Shown here: in pieces, positions 11,530 to 24,100 of the stretch
Layout: every line of letters starts with the position of its first letter
Position numbering within the stretch: the stretch's first letter is position 1
Made by a program: the position numbers and the translations under genes
Source of the DNA: Takakia lepidozioides
Taxonomy: Eukaryota > Streptophyta > Takakiopsida > Takakiales > Takakiaceae
DNA: 64,000 nt
Reading direction: 5' to 3'
NCBI GenBank assembly: GCA_030704615.1
Contig: CM060733.1
Span: forward strand, 61,502,001 to 61,566,000
Notes under the pieces: model-generated
The model's input: only the letters and a program-made list of their open reading frames with translations
What the model was told of the DNA's origin: nothing
The model's database searches: none

Positions 11530-12235
11530 TAAGATGCTGAACAAATTTGTGCACAGGGCTGCCCCTCTCATCAAGCCAATGACCATGCCAAAGACAACTG
11601 CCACATCTTCCCACTTGCTTCGGTTGGTATCGATCTGATAGAGTTTCTGCACTACGAATTCTCCTGAGATGGGGGGACCAATGGACGCCATTCAGGATGA
11701 AGTTCTTGAAGGTCAGACCCAGAAAATCATTTTGATACATACCCTGTCAATCAACAACCACAATCATCAGTCCCTGAGTACTGACTAACCAATCAAGCTG
11801 CATATTTTCAGTACAACAGGACCCAGTGTGATGGTTGTGCACCTTTCGGACACTCAAAGCCGACAGTCAGACAGTTGTTCTCAAGCCAAAAGGAAATTCT
11901 CCTCAAGTATAATATGTTAACAAGGGCGCATGCTTGAAGTGAACAAACTGTAACCAAATTTCAATTCATGCTGACAAAAACTCTACCTAAGATCCAGATT
12001 TTCCTTGTAAATAAAGATAGCCCTTAATAAGTAAAGACAGGAATAGCTATTGCCCAACAAGTGCACAAGTTGAGCTTGGAAAGTTGGCCGTACATACCTG
12101 AAGAGCATACATATGGAAGCCTATGTAAGACATACGGTAGCGCCAGATGGCCTTAGGCAGATCTTTGGGAAGTTGAAAAAATCCCGCCACCAGCATATAT
12201 ATACCCTGAGCCACAAACAGGGTAACATTATGCAG
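11530..12235 (-). pseudogene. ABCG (WBC) half-transporter C-terminal exons, decayed
   Basis: Two exons match the C-terminal membrane half of plant ABCG half-transporters. The first (to 12098) encodes VAGFFQLPKDLPKAIWRYR followed by FHMYALQ, with donor GTATGT. The second begins at 11743 after an AG acceptor, in the correct phase, with GMYQNDFLGLTF. After about 15 codons the frame must shift by one to read GEFVVQKLYQIDTNRSKW and VVFGMVIG, another conserved family block, after which similarity is lost. The ATP-binding half was not found to the right. These proteins export lipids or hormones at the plasma membrane (family knowledge). The frameshift and missing N-terminal half indicate a pseudogene, unless the indel is an assembly error. 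Confidence 0.62.
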
Positions 12236-12789
12236 TGACGAATCTCTCTCAAACACTCCCTCTACTTTATGCTGTCTACAACATGAATAACTGTGCAACC
12301 ACAGTCACATATATCACCATCGCACGATAGAGTTAAAGAAGAGCAGTGCTGGAATCCACCTCATGATGGTTGGCTACCTTTATATCAATGCCAACCCTAG
12401 GCAAACTCAAGTACATGAGTGAATTGTTACTGGCTTTGGTTAAGATTGTTTCCTCACTGCAGCTGTTTGTTGTTCAAAGGTAGGCTTCCTGCCCCGAGTT
12501 TAGATTTCAGTCTAGTGCCGAGGGTGGGTAAACCCTTGAGGTTATCCATGATGGCCTCTCCTATGTCACAGACTGGAAACAAGTTCAGAGAGGGTCAGTG
12601 CTTCAGGCTCAGCCTGATGAGAATACCCCTGGACATTGTAGCAGAAAATGGATATTGTCTTCAGGCCACCCTCACATTAGGCATTGACAATCTCCCTTTC
12701 CTCTCGGCATTTTTTGAGAAAGCGAGGTACCACATAACAGGTAGTTACAAAGAAGAACCCCTCTAACCTTCATCATTTTTCTCACCTTT

Positions 12790-13740
12790 GCAGTATCATC
12801 CTACCTGCCAGCTGCAGCATAGATGTTTGATAGCAACACATAGGTCGCAGCATCCTGTTCATCCCACTTGAGGATAGATGTTGCTGCACGTTTAGCCATC
12901 TCCACATTGCCATGGATTCTGCAGGCACCAAGCAAGGCCTTCCACACCACAGCATCTGGATTGATGGCATTTTATTAATCAGGTCCACCACCTCATGGCC
13001 AGTTGTCCCGCACGTCCAAGAAGGTCCACCATGCAGCCAAAGTGCTTTACTGTCGGAGTGACAGCATGACTCATCTTGACTCAGGGAATCGAAGTAGCGT
13101 CTTCCTTCATTCAGTAGGCCAGTGTGGCTGCATGCAGAGAGAACACATATAAAGGTGACACTGTCCGGCTTCAGGCCGTTCCTTTGCATTCCTTCAAATA
13201 GTTGCAGGACCCCCTATGACAACCATGCTGGGCATATCCTGCAATCATCGCATTCCACGACACCACATTTCGTTCAGCCATATAGTCAAATATTCCCTTT
13301 GCATCCTCGATGCACCCACATTTCGCATATGTCCACCAGGGCAGCGTCCAGAAGGACAATCGGTACAAATTCCAGCTTTGAGGATGCAACCATGGACCTC
13401 TATGCCCTTTTTCAGGGCTGCCCTCCCTGCACACGCATTGCAAACTTAAAAGAAAGTGACCTGGTCTGGCTTCACCCCTTCCCCCATCATTTGCTCATAG
13501 GTCTCCAAAGCCTCCATTTGGCGTCCATGCTGGGCATATCCTGTGATCATCGCATTCCATGACACCACATTTCGTTCTGCCATATTGTCAAACAGCCCCT
13601 TTGCATCCTCGAGGCTCCCACATTTGGCATACATGTTCACGAGGGTATTGTTCAGAATCACATCTAGTACAAATGTGATATCCCACTTCAGGGTACCAGC
13701 AAGATAAAATGCCAAACATGGAGACTGCCAAGCATACAGT
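12790..13740 (-). pseudogene. PLS-type PPR protein, frameshifted
   Basis: Reading on the minus strand from 13,740, three frames carry successive PPR motifs: NNTLVNMYAKCGSLEDAKGL and [18 protein letters not shown] with [10 protein letters not shown] (13715-13446); a second repeat with [20 protein letters not shown] and [15 protein letters not shown] (13320-13210); then [20 protein letters not shown] with an E-type tail (13189-12790). At least two frameshifts and one stop separate them. PPR proteins of this class process organellar transcripts. The number of repeats is far below a full-length gene, so this is a broken, probably truncated copy. Confidence 0.72.
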
Positions 13741-14021
13741 GACTGTTTGACCTAGAGGCACAAACTTGGCACAAGCACATACCCAAGCTCTGCCACCAAA
13801 CCATCTATCTGCCAATCTGCCATAAACCTCTTCCTTCGTAGAACAGAAGGAAGAGGACACCAGACGTACATCATTGCAGAACATTATGGTAGCCTGGCAA
13901 TAATCTGTTGTGTGTGCTGCTTGTGTCTGTAGTCAGATAATGTCGGATCGATCTATGAATCTGGGCCCACACTCGATCCCTGCTCCTTCGGCTATCCATG
14001 CCTTTGCTTGCAAGGTGAACG

Positions 14022-14159
14022 ATGGCGGAAAACGCAGAGCTCCTGCAGTTCAAGAAGATCAAGATCCGGGCATTGCGGGCAGTTCCAAAAAACGTTGGCG
14101 CGGGGATTTCTATTGGTCTATTTCTCGCGGGCCGTCTGGGCAGATTTCAAAGAAATTGA
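14022..14159 (+). CDS. Possible 45-codon ORF or first exon
   Basis: An ATG-initiated frame encodes MAENAELLQFKKIKIRALRA, then GISIGLFLAGRLGRF and a TGA. The basic/hydrophobic composition looks protein-like and the following DNA is an acidic GACGACGACGATGAC stretch in another frame. No family was recognised. It could be a short secreted or membrane peptide, or an exon of an unseen gene. Confidence 0.25.
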   Translation: MAENAELLQFKKIKIRALRAVPKNVGAGISIGLFLAGRLGRFQRN

Positions 14160-14552
14160 CGACGACGATGACATGTCTATGATGACGTGGCACTATGGCA
14201 CCCTATACCTGCTCTACGCTAAACTAGCTTCCGACCTTCGGTCATCCCTAAAATTTTGTTTCGCCAACGAAACTGTTGGATAATGGCCTATTGCAACAAT
14301 TGTGTGATATTTTGTTAGCAAAATCAATCAACGTGACGTCAGCAAGTAGTTTTCCTTAATACAATGCTGGAAAATCTAGATTCTTTGATTTTTCTTGCTG
14401 ACGAAACGACGAAACCCGTGGCGTGCTTTACCACATTAAATTGTTGAATTAACTATGTGTTTTAACGGTGTTCAATGGTATTCTCGGTTATTCTTTTGCA
14501 AAATACCAATTTATAAATATATAGAACTTTGAAACTTGTAAATATCCAGTAA

Positions 14553-16104
14553 GGGCCGGTTTATACCACTGTTGGCCGGGTATGGCATCTTGACATGCAT
14601 ATCCGGCGGTTATTTGCCGGTTATGCACATGTGTATAACCGGAAAATGCAGGCCCCGCAGGAACCGGCTATGGAAGGGAACCAGAAAAAAAATCGAGCTT
14701 CCTAACCGGCTAGAGAACCGGCATGGTGATTATAAGGGTGTTATACCCGGAGCAAGATCCGGAGCAAATGTGGATGGCGTAGAGGCGGTTCTAGATAATA
14801 CAAGTGTAAGGGTTAGTGATGGTAGTTATGAAATTACAATGTTGGGGAGATTAGGTGCACAACATTAATGAGAATGTCCAAGTAGGAAATTAATTAGTTG
14901 GGCATTTGGCATTTGGCTAAGACAATAGTTGTAAGCTTAGTGTATTAGAGGGGCAAAGAGATAGATGACGGGGTTGAACGTTTGAACTTTGAAACCCGAG
15001 ACCCACAACTAATACTCTAGTGGCTTATCACCAGGCCATGCCACGGCCCTTTTGTGTATAGTTTTACACACATACACAAAAATGCTAGAAAAAGTAAAAA
15101 GTAAATAAAAGTGGATGAATCCCCTAACCGGTACCATGGAACCGGCATTTTTTAAGATGGCATAACCGGTAGATTGAGAACCGGACCAAAAAAAATCCAT
15201 GTGTTTATTGAAAACTTGTAACCGAGATGTTTTTCAAACCTATTGGTATACCCTGCCCCGGCCATCCATTTTTTTCAAAGAGTAACCGGGGGCTCAAAAC
15301 ATGGTACCCGGCCAACACTGGTTTATACGAGGGCCCGGACCCAAGACCAAGCTAGAAACAAGAAAGCCTATGGGTCAAGAGCCTCAAATCGGCCCAAGCG
15401 GTTTACACGAGGGTCTGGGCCCAAGACCAAGAAAATGACATGGCTACCTACATGGCATGATTTATGGCGCCAAACTCTTGGCCCCAGCCCAACAAAAGGA
15501 ATGCTCCTCGGATGGAGACCCAACTCTTTTGATTGGGCCCAAGACACCTACCATTAAGATGTATTTTTTTAAGCCTATCACAACCGGATTGAAACAGATC
15601 ATAGATGGGGTTGTACGCATGTTGAGACTAGAGACTGTTGAGAGCCACCTTGCGGCAAGCACTCGACACAGGTTCTACGCGTACAATCATCAGCCTTCTC
15701 TATCTCTCCTCTTTCCATGATGAACACAAACATCATCAACAATCCAGCAAATCATTGCTCGTTTATAAGTTGTTGCAATGCCAAAATGGTTGCTTGAAGG
15801 CCATGAAGAGGATCAAGGCCACAAGAATATTATGCCTTCTTGCAATATTATGCCTTCTTGCTTCCATAGTTAAGGTATACACGATTTGATGGGAAACAAC
15901 GTGAAGCGCAGAAGACAGAGAATGGAAGAAGGGGGAGAGTGGCTGATATTGGTGTAGCTTGGGCCTTAGGCTTGGGCCCTAGGCTTGGGCCCAATAGGTT
16001 TACACAAAGAGGGCCCAATTCCTTGAAAATTATATTTTAATCAGTTCATTCAGCCCAATTGTGGGCCCAAATTCTTGGGCCCGGGCCCTCGTGTAAACCG
16101 GCCC
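14553..16104. mobile_element. Harbinger-like MITE interrupted by a hAT element
   Basis: The ends form terminal inverted repeats starting GGGCCGGTTTAYAC and continuing GAGGGCCCGG once the nested insertion is removed. The flanks carry a TAA duplication (14550-14552, 16105-16107), as expected for PIF/Harbinger transposition. Inside are several further copies of the GGTTTACACGAGGG / GGGCCCAAGA motif in both orientations (15400-15430, 15960-16010, 16060-16100). No transposase is encoded, so it is non-autonomous. Without the nested element it is about 790 bp. Confidence 0.78.
14567..15320. mobile_element. Nested hAT-type element
   Basis: A 754-bp element with inverted ends CACTGTTGGCCGGGTA and TACCCGGCCAACACTG, flanked by a perfect 8-bp duplication GTTTATAC (14559-14566, 15321-15328). 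It is internally enriched in AACCGGC/GCCGGTT motifs in both orientations. It has no long ORF. It sits inside the terminal inverted repeat of the Harbinger-like MITE, so it is the younger insertion. Confidence 0.82.
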
Positions 16105-16107
16105 TAA

Positions 16108-17985
16108 GAAAGCCTATTCGCGTGTAGGAACCTTATGGAGACCTTATGTTATGTCCTTCATACTCTACTTCCATGGAAACATGGATATCATATTGCCGTT
16201 TTTTGTGCTAACGCCTCCATTTTTCTGCACTCACGTGAGGTGTGCTCACTTTTACCAACCCCCATAGCATATCAGAGACATCTGTAAATTCCATAACCTC
16301 AAGGCGACTTGCCCCACTTCAAGGCCAACCTCATGTCCAACTAGGACGCGTGTTTTTAGGCATTTTTGTCCTGTTCAACTCGGGTTTAAACTCAAAACAC
16401 ATGCCCAAATGTACATCCAGGGAGTTTCGTTGTGAGTTCAGGGATTTGGGAGGGCTCGCAAGAGCAAAGGGCTCGAGTGAGAGCACTCGGTGAAACTCAC
16501 GTTCAGACTCCCTGGGAGTCAATTAACATTAGAGTTATCTGTAAATTCAGACCTGGACTTCATCTTGAGTTGTTTAAAAATGTCATTTTGACCTGAGTTT
16601 GTTTTCCCTTTGTAAATTTCCTAGGAAGTACTTTCGTGTGGGAAGAATATTTGGTGGCTACAAAATTAATGGTAGCATGAATCTAGCAGAACATGCGACG
16701 AAATCCCTTCTTCTCAAAGTGTGATCCACTCTACTTGGACAGAGGTATCAAATAAGAGCAAGGGCGAGGTTCATATATTTGTTGTAGAAGACAGTCTGAA
16801 AAATTTAGGACGTGTATGCTTCGTTAGGGGGATACTGTTGTAGTGTTTCTGCCACCCGGATAGAACGATCAGGTCAGATGGGGTAAGCGTCAGCCAGCTT
16901 GGCACATTGCAAAGCATAATTTTGATATCCTACATGTCTTGTATGCCAAAAGGTGTCAGCATTACAATCGATGGGTTTGTCCTCGTGGGATTGTTGGTGA
17001 AACAACGGAAAGTCCTCGAGGAAGAACTTTCCACTATATATTAAAAACCGCCTAGAAATTTCTTTTGTTAAAATCGTTACCTTCTCATACTGGACATTTT
17101 CATCCTGACAGGAGGAGTACCTTATGTCATGCATAAGACACCTAGGGCCTTACGTTTAAGATGACGATTTTGGGCTGTCTTTCCCCTATATGCAAGGGAC
17201 CAGTAGTTCCTTAATCACGGGGAGCGACCTTATAATAATACAAAACTAAAAATCTTTGGTTAAGTTATGTTCGGTACATTTGGTAGACCAAGATTGGGGG
17301 CTGATGAATCAGCAAGATTATGTTTGGGATAGTATGAGGGCAGGAGCCAGCAGGAAGTCCGAGGGCAGGAACTTCCTTCTACGTAAAAATCTACTCACGT
17401 GGTTCTACCGTCGGACTAGCTGGCTCCACATCAACCCTAGATGGTGTCTCATCCAAGGGATGAGATTGTGTTCCACAAATCTCCCTATGGCAACATGGTT
17501 CCACATTTGGAACCACTTGTCCCATGCTCCCTGACCCCATTGGGACCACCGGTTCATGCCACTGGTGCTCCCACCAACTTGTGGGGAAGTTCTCCTTCAA
17601 AATGCTCTAAAAAATGCAAAGGAAAATCTAGAGTAAGTTTTTACGACCATATGATCCCCACCAGCATGGCACATGACCTTACGAGTATGTAAGATTACTC
17701 TTCTGTAAAAGAACCTTCTTTACACCAAAGAAGGGTCTCTCTTGAAACCCTTCTGGGATTCTCGGTACCCAGTACAAAACAGTCAATATTTACTTCAAAA
17801 TAGCTGGAAGGGGCACTTTCACTCTTTCTCAGTAAGAAACAAAACAATAAGAAAATGGTTGTTGGCATATTGTAATGCAATCTTGCAAATTTGATTTTTT
17901 GAGGCGCAAAGACTTATTAGAGCCATTTTCGACAAATCAATATTAAGATCAACATTTCTAAGGAGCAGAGAATGGACCCCATAAT
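16108..17985. other. No supported gene
   Basis: A minus-strand ORF at 17134-16874 (86 codons, ending YQNYALQCAKLADAYPI) is moderately protein-like but unrecognised. Minus-strand ORFs near 17600-17390 contain VPNVEP and VDVEPASPTVEP, reminiscent of retrotransposon hinge sequence, but are too weak to call. Nothing else is visible. Confidence 0.3.
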
Positions 17986-18110
17986 CGCTAAGCTCAAAAA
18001 ACAGCTGGCCTATTGGGGCTCTCGCTTTCTTTCTATCACCTGAAGAGCTCTGGCTGCAAACCAAATCCTGATGGCGAGGATTTAGTACTTTGCCTCCACA
18101 GACTCCTACC
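17985..18110 (+). mobile_element. LINE reverse-transcriptase fragment
   Basis: Plus-strand translation gives QLAYWGSRFLSIT, a stop, then RALAANQILMARI. The same block, at both DNA and protein level, occurs at 38,525-38,625 in the LINE RT fragment downstream of its active site. It is a short decayed scrap of that LINE family. Confidence 0.6.
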
Positions 18111-18787
18111 ACATCGGGTGACACCGGGGGCGAGTCGGACAAGCTTGCAAAGGTACAATTGTTGCACCTTGTTCCATGTTTTATCCTTTCCTTTGCATGC
18201 ATGATTTTATTTGTTGTTTGTTTCTTTTTTTAAATTTGGAGGGGTTATTTGTCTTCAGGAGGCAGCAACATGGCTGGCCTCATTGGTGCAGTCCAGTGGG
18301 GTTGCCAATGAGGGAGAGCACGTGGTGTTCATGAAGGACTCGAATACCAAAGGTAAGAAGAAGAGGCCTCGACCTCCCGAGATCCCTTTTACCATCAATG
18401 AAAGGGCTGCCGAGGAGAGAGAGAGAATGGAGAGGGAGAAGGAGAGAGAGCAAGTAGCGGGGAAGGGGAAGGAGATGGTCGTGGAGAAGGGGAAGGAAAA
18501 GAAGAAGAAGTGTGCGTTTGAGAGGAAGCCATCTCCGGTAGAGTACAACTACACCAAGGAGCATGGTTGGCAATCCCTCATGAAGAACATGGCCAACACG
18601 GAGGGGATGAGTGCACTACAGGGCACTAGTATGGATGAGGTCGGGGATCATGGCCAGGGATTGGATGAGAGCTCTGTGGGACTTAGGGGAACGCCACCTC
18701 ATTTAGGTGCTTTGGCAAAGGGCGCGGAGATCAGGCTCATCGGATAGCTCTGAGTCCTCCACCGAGGATGAGGATGAGGATGACTAG
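18090..18787 (+). CDS. Unknown charged protein, two exons, C-terminal frameshift
   Basis: Exon 1 (ending 18152, PTTSGDTGGESDKLAK) joins in phase across an 18153-18258 intron to exon 2 beginning EAATWLASLVQSSG. Exon 2 continues with a basic segment (GKKKRPRPP), a Glu/Arg/Lys-rich coiled region (ERERMEREKEREQ) and VEYNYTKEHGWQSLMKNM. The frame stops at 18747, but a different frame directly downstream encodes SSDSSESSTEDEDEDD and a TAG at 18787, a plausible acidic C-terminus, which suggests a recent frameshift. No family was recognised. It directly follows the LINE scrap and precedes a CACTA end, so it may be a transposon accessory protein. Confidence 0.4.
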
Positions 18788-18964
18788 TCCTAGTCCATGT
18801 AGGTCCCAGGGTCAACCTACTGAACCCTTGTGAGCTTTTCAGCTCATTTCCTGTAAATATATTTCCATCTTTCCATCTTCCATCTTATTCATGTGTCGCA
18901 CCGTCCTCACCCTCGATTCATGCTTGCTCAATTGTGTACCTGCTAAATCAGAGAAATGGAACTG

Positions 18965-19801
18965 TAAGGTCTCCCATCCCCAAACTCAAAACCAGGCAAA
19001 AAACAAAAAACCACTCCCAATTCACCCCCAAAATCAACCCCCAACCCTCCCCCCCACCAGGTTGCCCTCGCGACTGCAGGATGTCGCCAATGGCGACGTG
19101 TTTTTTGAGCGGGGGTCGCAAACCACGACGGTCGGGCATCGCCAATCCCATTTGCGGACGGCAACGTCCGACACCCCCTGCGACGTGTGTTTTTGGTCCA
19201 GGGGTCGCAAGCCGCGACGCCCTGACGTCGTGTAGCACGCCACCCTGCCTGCGCCACGTCTTTTTTTTTTAATTAAATATTTTAAAAAAAACGACGCCAG
19301 AACGTCGCCAAAACCCACGCCCGGGCATGGCGGAGCCCGACTCCTGCTCCTGCTGTTTTTTTTTGCCACGCCCAATAGTCACTTGCAGCGACGCACTAGC
19401 GTCGCTTGGCGTACCACCTGGCTTACGCCACGTGTTTTTGGGTTTTAGGATGGGACTCCCGGGCAGGTTAGAAGAAAAAAAAAAAGGATGCGACGCCGCG
19501 CCGGCGCCCCCACCAACGCCGTCGGCTAGAGGGCCGCGACGGCGAGACGTCGCTCGAAGGAGGCCCCTGCCATCGGCGCGGACGGCCTGAAAAGCGACGT
19601 CCGGCAGTCGCGGGAGTTGGGGCAGGGGCTCGCGACCCCCGTACGTCGCATTTTTGCGACGTCATTTTAGCGACGCCCATGCGACTGTCGGGCAACGGCC
19701 AGGCGTCACAAATTCTGCGCCTGCCCCTTGCCCGAAATCGGCATTTTCCCGACGCTGCGGCGTGGCTCGGGCGTCGCAAAGACCCCCCTTTTCCTGTAGT
19801 G
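18965..19801. mobile_element. CACTA-type transposon right end with GC-rich subterminal repeats
   Basis: The minus strand at 19801 begins CACTACAGGAAAAGGGGGG, a classic CACTA terminus, followed by about 750 bp of dispersed GCGACGCC / GGCGTCGC and ACGTCGC motifs in both orientations, the usual layout of subterminal transposase-binding repeats. The left end of this element was not found. It interrupts the ORF to its right. Confidence 0.65.
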
Positions 19802-20318
19802 GCAACTCACTTTTGAAGCTGGCCATTCCTCCCATTGCCCGTAGTTTTGGAATGACACTACAAATCTTTTCTACATCCGCTTCCACAACTAGCGGAGTAT
19901 GCACCGGAGATGGGATTTCAGTGATATCTTCATCGGACGAATCCGAAAGCTCAACGATTGGAGCGGAAGATGTTTGCTCTTTTTTCACTACCACGTCCCT
20001 TTTACAGAAACAGCCGTCCCCGGCGTCACATATGATCCAAGGGACTTTCGCCGGGGCTCTCCAATGACCCTGTAACTCCCAGGGGGGCACTCTCCACTGG
20101 CTGACATGAGCCGTCTCATCACGGTTTTGGAACGAGTATTTCAACAACTTCCCATCCAAATCGTACACCTCTTTCTCCAAGAAGATGGAGCCATTCTAGA
20201 GCTCAAACCAGGTAGCCAAGACATGTTCTAGAACAATTGCGAATCCATTGTCAAGGGCTTCTTTGGAGAAAGACACTGGTTTTTCGTCAGAAAAGAACTC
20301 TGCTTCGGAGAAAGCCAT
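19802..20318 (-). pseudogene. Unknown ORF cut by the CACTA insertion
   Basis: From ATG at 20318 the frame encodes MAFSEAEFFSDEKPVSF and ends its first part at an in-frame TAG (20,198). The same frame then continues with LEKEVYDLDGKLLKYSFQNR, VPPWELQGHWRAPAKVPWI, the serine/acid run ELSDSSDEDITEIPSP, and ends abruptly at the CACTA terminus. No family was recognised. One stop plus the insertion make it non-functional as it stands. Confidence 0.5.
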
Positions 20319-21144
20319 GTTACCTCTTCTCGAGGGGTGTTCTCTTTCCTGAGCGGCTCCTTTGCGAAGTCAGCTGACTCGGGTCTGCACCACACTGGGC
20401 AAGCATGCGCACAGGAAATGCGGCGGAAGTACCCGTTCCATGAAGATTGTGCATACTCTGTTATTCCATAAAGTTACCTGTGAAGTTACGCTGGTACGTT
20501 TTTCCTGTCAATCCGTCGTCAAATTAACGTGTCAGAGCTGCAGTCTGCATTGTCTTCTGAGCAAATTTGACAGATGATCCACCCAATTTTAGAGGGTCCC
20601 CCCAAAACAATAAAAACCCGCCGACTTCCCAGAAGCGTGCCACAGGATCTGATGCAGGGATGATGGCAAGATAACTGAAATAAATACATCGTTTATCCAC
20701 CCATGACTAGATACACTATGCCGGATCATCTTCACGCTTTTACGATTATGCATCACATGGCTCAGAACTCTCCACGCACGCATATTCCCTGAAATCCTAG
20801 GTAGGCCTCTCCCTAACTACTTTTTTAATCCTCATCTATGACGATGTACGATGAAATTAACGAAGCCCTCCCAAAAAAAGACACATGACGCGCCAAACAA
20901 CCCGAAACAGCCGCGTAGAGGAACAGCTGTCCCAATTAGGTTACGGTTGGTGCACTTAAGACGTACATTTACGTAACGGACACGCGAGAGGGAATCCGAT
21001 GGTTCCAGAGCACTCCACAAACGAGGGAACCGCGCAAGACACCGAGTCGGTTCTTCTTTCTTGTTTCTGCCCGAAGAGGAAGAGAGGTAGTCAAGCTAGA
21101 GAGGGTTTTTGCTTGAGGGTGCAGGTCTTTGTCAGCATGTGAAC

Positions 21145-24100
21145 ATGGAGACAGGTCCAACAGAAGAGCATTTGGGGAGTGAGAGTGAGGTTGCAGCTGT
21201 CATAGCAACAGAGGGAGCAGTGAGCGTAGGTAACCAGATAGTGCCAGCCGAGCTGATGCCTGAAGAAAAGAGAACACGGGGAGGAGCAGAGGACGTCATA
21301 CAGGGAGGAGGTCTGCGAACCCTACATCAGACATAAATGGTGAGGACTCCATATCCTTATTCTTCCGTTTTCCTTAGTCGTGGATGCTTTCCTTTCCTGG
21401 TGCAACTCAAGAACATGCCTTATCTTGTTTTCAGACCGATGGAAAAGGGAAGAGGAAAGCAGATGAGGGCGATCCGAACGATGCTGCCTCAAAGCCGAAG
21501 AAGGCGAAGGGATCCGTATGTTTTCTCCCCCCCTCTTCTTCCTCTTTACAGATGTTCGTAGAGGTGGGAAAAGCGATGATCGGTGGTGATCATCGATTTC
21601 AAGAGTAATCTCCTTGGTACTATAGTCCAGTAGATTGAGGAAGACAACGATTAAAGAGTTTAGGAGGTCAGGCAGGCAAGGATGCATGTGTCAGCCAGGG
21701 AATTGAATTCGAAGAATTGCAATGACAGAAAAGCGATGATCAGTGGCGATCATCGCTTGCAGGTCCATTCATTTGGTATAAAGCTCAGACAGGCAATGGC
21801 GGGGTTCTGCAGGAAAGCGATGATCGGTGCCGACCATCACATTCAAAACTCATGGGTGTGTGCATCCCAGGGCCGTCTGATTGTGATGATCGGTGCTGAT
21901 CATCACTTTCTGAACTGCTTGGGCATAACGCCAGAAAAGAGGAAACCAACCCTTTCTAAACTTCAAAGTTTTAGGATGGAAGAGGGTCAGGGAACTGAAT
22001 TGGAAGAATTGCAATGAGAGAAAAGCGATCATCGCTTTCAGGTCCATTCCCTTGCTCTAAATCTCAGACAGGCAAAGGCGGGGTGTTGTAGGAAAGTGAT
22101 AATCGGTGTCGACCATCACAATTAGACCTCATGGGTGTGTGCATACGAGGGCAGTCTGATTGTGATGATTGGTACCGATCATCACTTTCTGAACAGCTCA
22201 GGCATCTCGCTACCATGCAAGTGAAGAACAAATTTTGATAACAACTGAAATGTCATAGGAACGAACAGAGTCAGGAAACCTTGCATCCTTGCATATTCCT
22301 TGTCATTCCGAATCAATTTAGGAGCTCTTGGGTGAGTCGTTTTCAAGGGCAGATAGTGATGATCGGCACCGATCATCATGATCAGTTCAATTTTTGAAAG
22401 GAGAATGGCATATCTGAAGTGTTGAAATGAACATGCAGAAAGTGATGATCGGTACCGATCATCACTATTCAGTGACTGTGATTTGCTTTGCATCTGTGAG
22501 TTGGAGTTTGGCAAACTTGTTTTGTGCATCATTAGCAATGGCTGATTGCGATGGTCGGTACCAATCATCGCAGTCCAGTGAAAATAGAGTCCACCTGCAA
22601 GGGCAAACCAACTGCATTGAAAGGAGAATGACATATCTGAAGTGTTGAAATGAACATGCAGAAAGTGATGATCGGTACCGATCATCACTGTTTCAACATG
22701 CCTGTTTCTTGAACACCAGCTGATTGTTGCTCTTGTGGGTCGGGTCCTGCAGAAAAATGAAGACAGCTAAGGCGTGAACAGAACCCGTGAGCAGATTCCC
22801 TGATGCGTGAGCAGATTGAAAGCGTGAGCAGATTACTGATGCGGACCCCAAAACCGAGGGAACAAGTGGGCCTATAGCCGTGGACACGAACTCCACTGCA
22901 AGGATGTAATGTCCGTTCGATCAGATCGAAGACAGACATACTCCATGACGAGTCACAACAATGTGGCACGAAAATGCGATGAGAAAGGTTTCGGATGAAT
23001 GTATGTGGGATGAACGCAAACGGGAATGGATGAACGCTGGATGATTATCGGATGAAAAATTGCCCAGACGAGTAAACCATGGATGACTGCAACAACATGT
23101 ATCATCAGGGATGAGCATGCGCAGGAAAGAAGACATTAAGCTGTCGTCAACGACAACTAACTCACAGTCCATCTTAGCACATGTGAGCCCACGATAAAAC
23201 CATAGGGGGGGGGGTTCATTTTTGTGTAGGGAAGCAGGCCTAAAGGTGCCCTCAACGGTAGCTCAATTCCGAACAGGGGCACATGACATGTCAACTCAGG
23301 GAGCACATGCATTACCGGTAAGTGAGTGTGTGGAGGGGCTGTAGATTAAGGTGTCGTCAACGACATCTTAATTCCCAGCCCTGTGCCAACCTGAGAATTG
23401 AACCCAACAGGGAAAAAAAAAAACAATCCCCGAAAAGTGACAAATTAGATGTTATTGAAGAGGGAACAGGGAGGACGTCTTGAAATCCCTCTCTGCCGGA
23501 TGATCTCTATGCCTGTTGTGTGTCCTCCACTAGTTTCGCATGACATTACAAAGTTAGAAACAGATTTCGTGCACGGATACAGAATGGGTGCACAAGTTTT
23601 CTACGTGTCACTAAAGGATACAAATAACGACACCAAAGTGAGTCCGGAGATAACAGACAACTAGGATGACTACTAGAAATGATGTCAATAACAAGTTCGA
23701 GGACTCGGCCGTGCTACTGGGAAATAACACCCAACAGTTCTACAACCACATGTTCTATGTCTGGGATGGAAACCATCGCCTACTAGCTTGGATGGGATAC
23801 ATAGACAAACACCATTCAAAAGACAAGGACAAGCATGTTGTTGTGGAGGCAATGGTTCTGGATCCTGGAAACGACATCGCGAGACTTCTGACAGCTATGC
23901 ATGACGTGAACAAGTAAGACATCCTAAAAATTGCATTGTCTGTCAAATTATATGTTCAGCGCATTTCAAATCCAAATGAAACAAAGATCTTACCCATGCA
24001 ATGTGTATTCTCCTTTTGCAGATCGACAAAGAAATCGCATGTTACCACGAGCTTGGTTCACACACTTTTCCGTATTCAGAGAATAGGTTTGATGAGTTCC

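Noticed and set aside
13122-13562. 146-codon plus-strand ORF
   Set aside because: It is the antisense shadow of the PPR repeats, which are clearly encoded on the minus strand.
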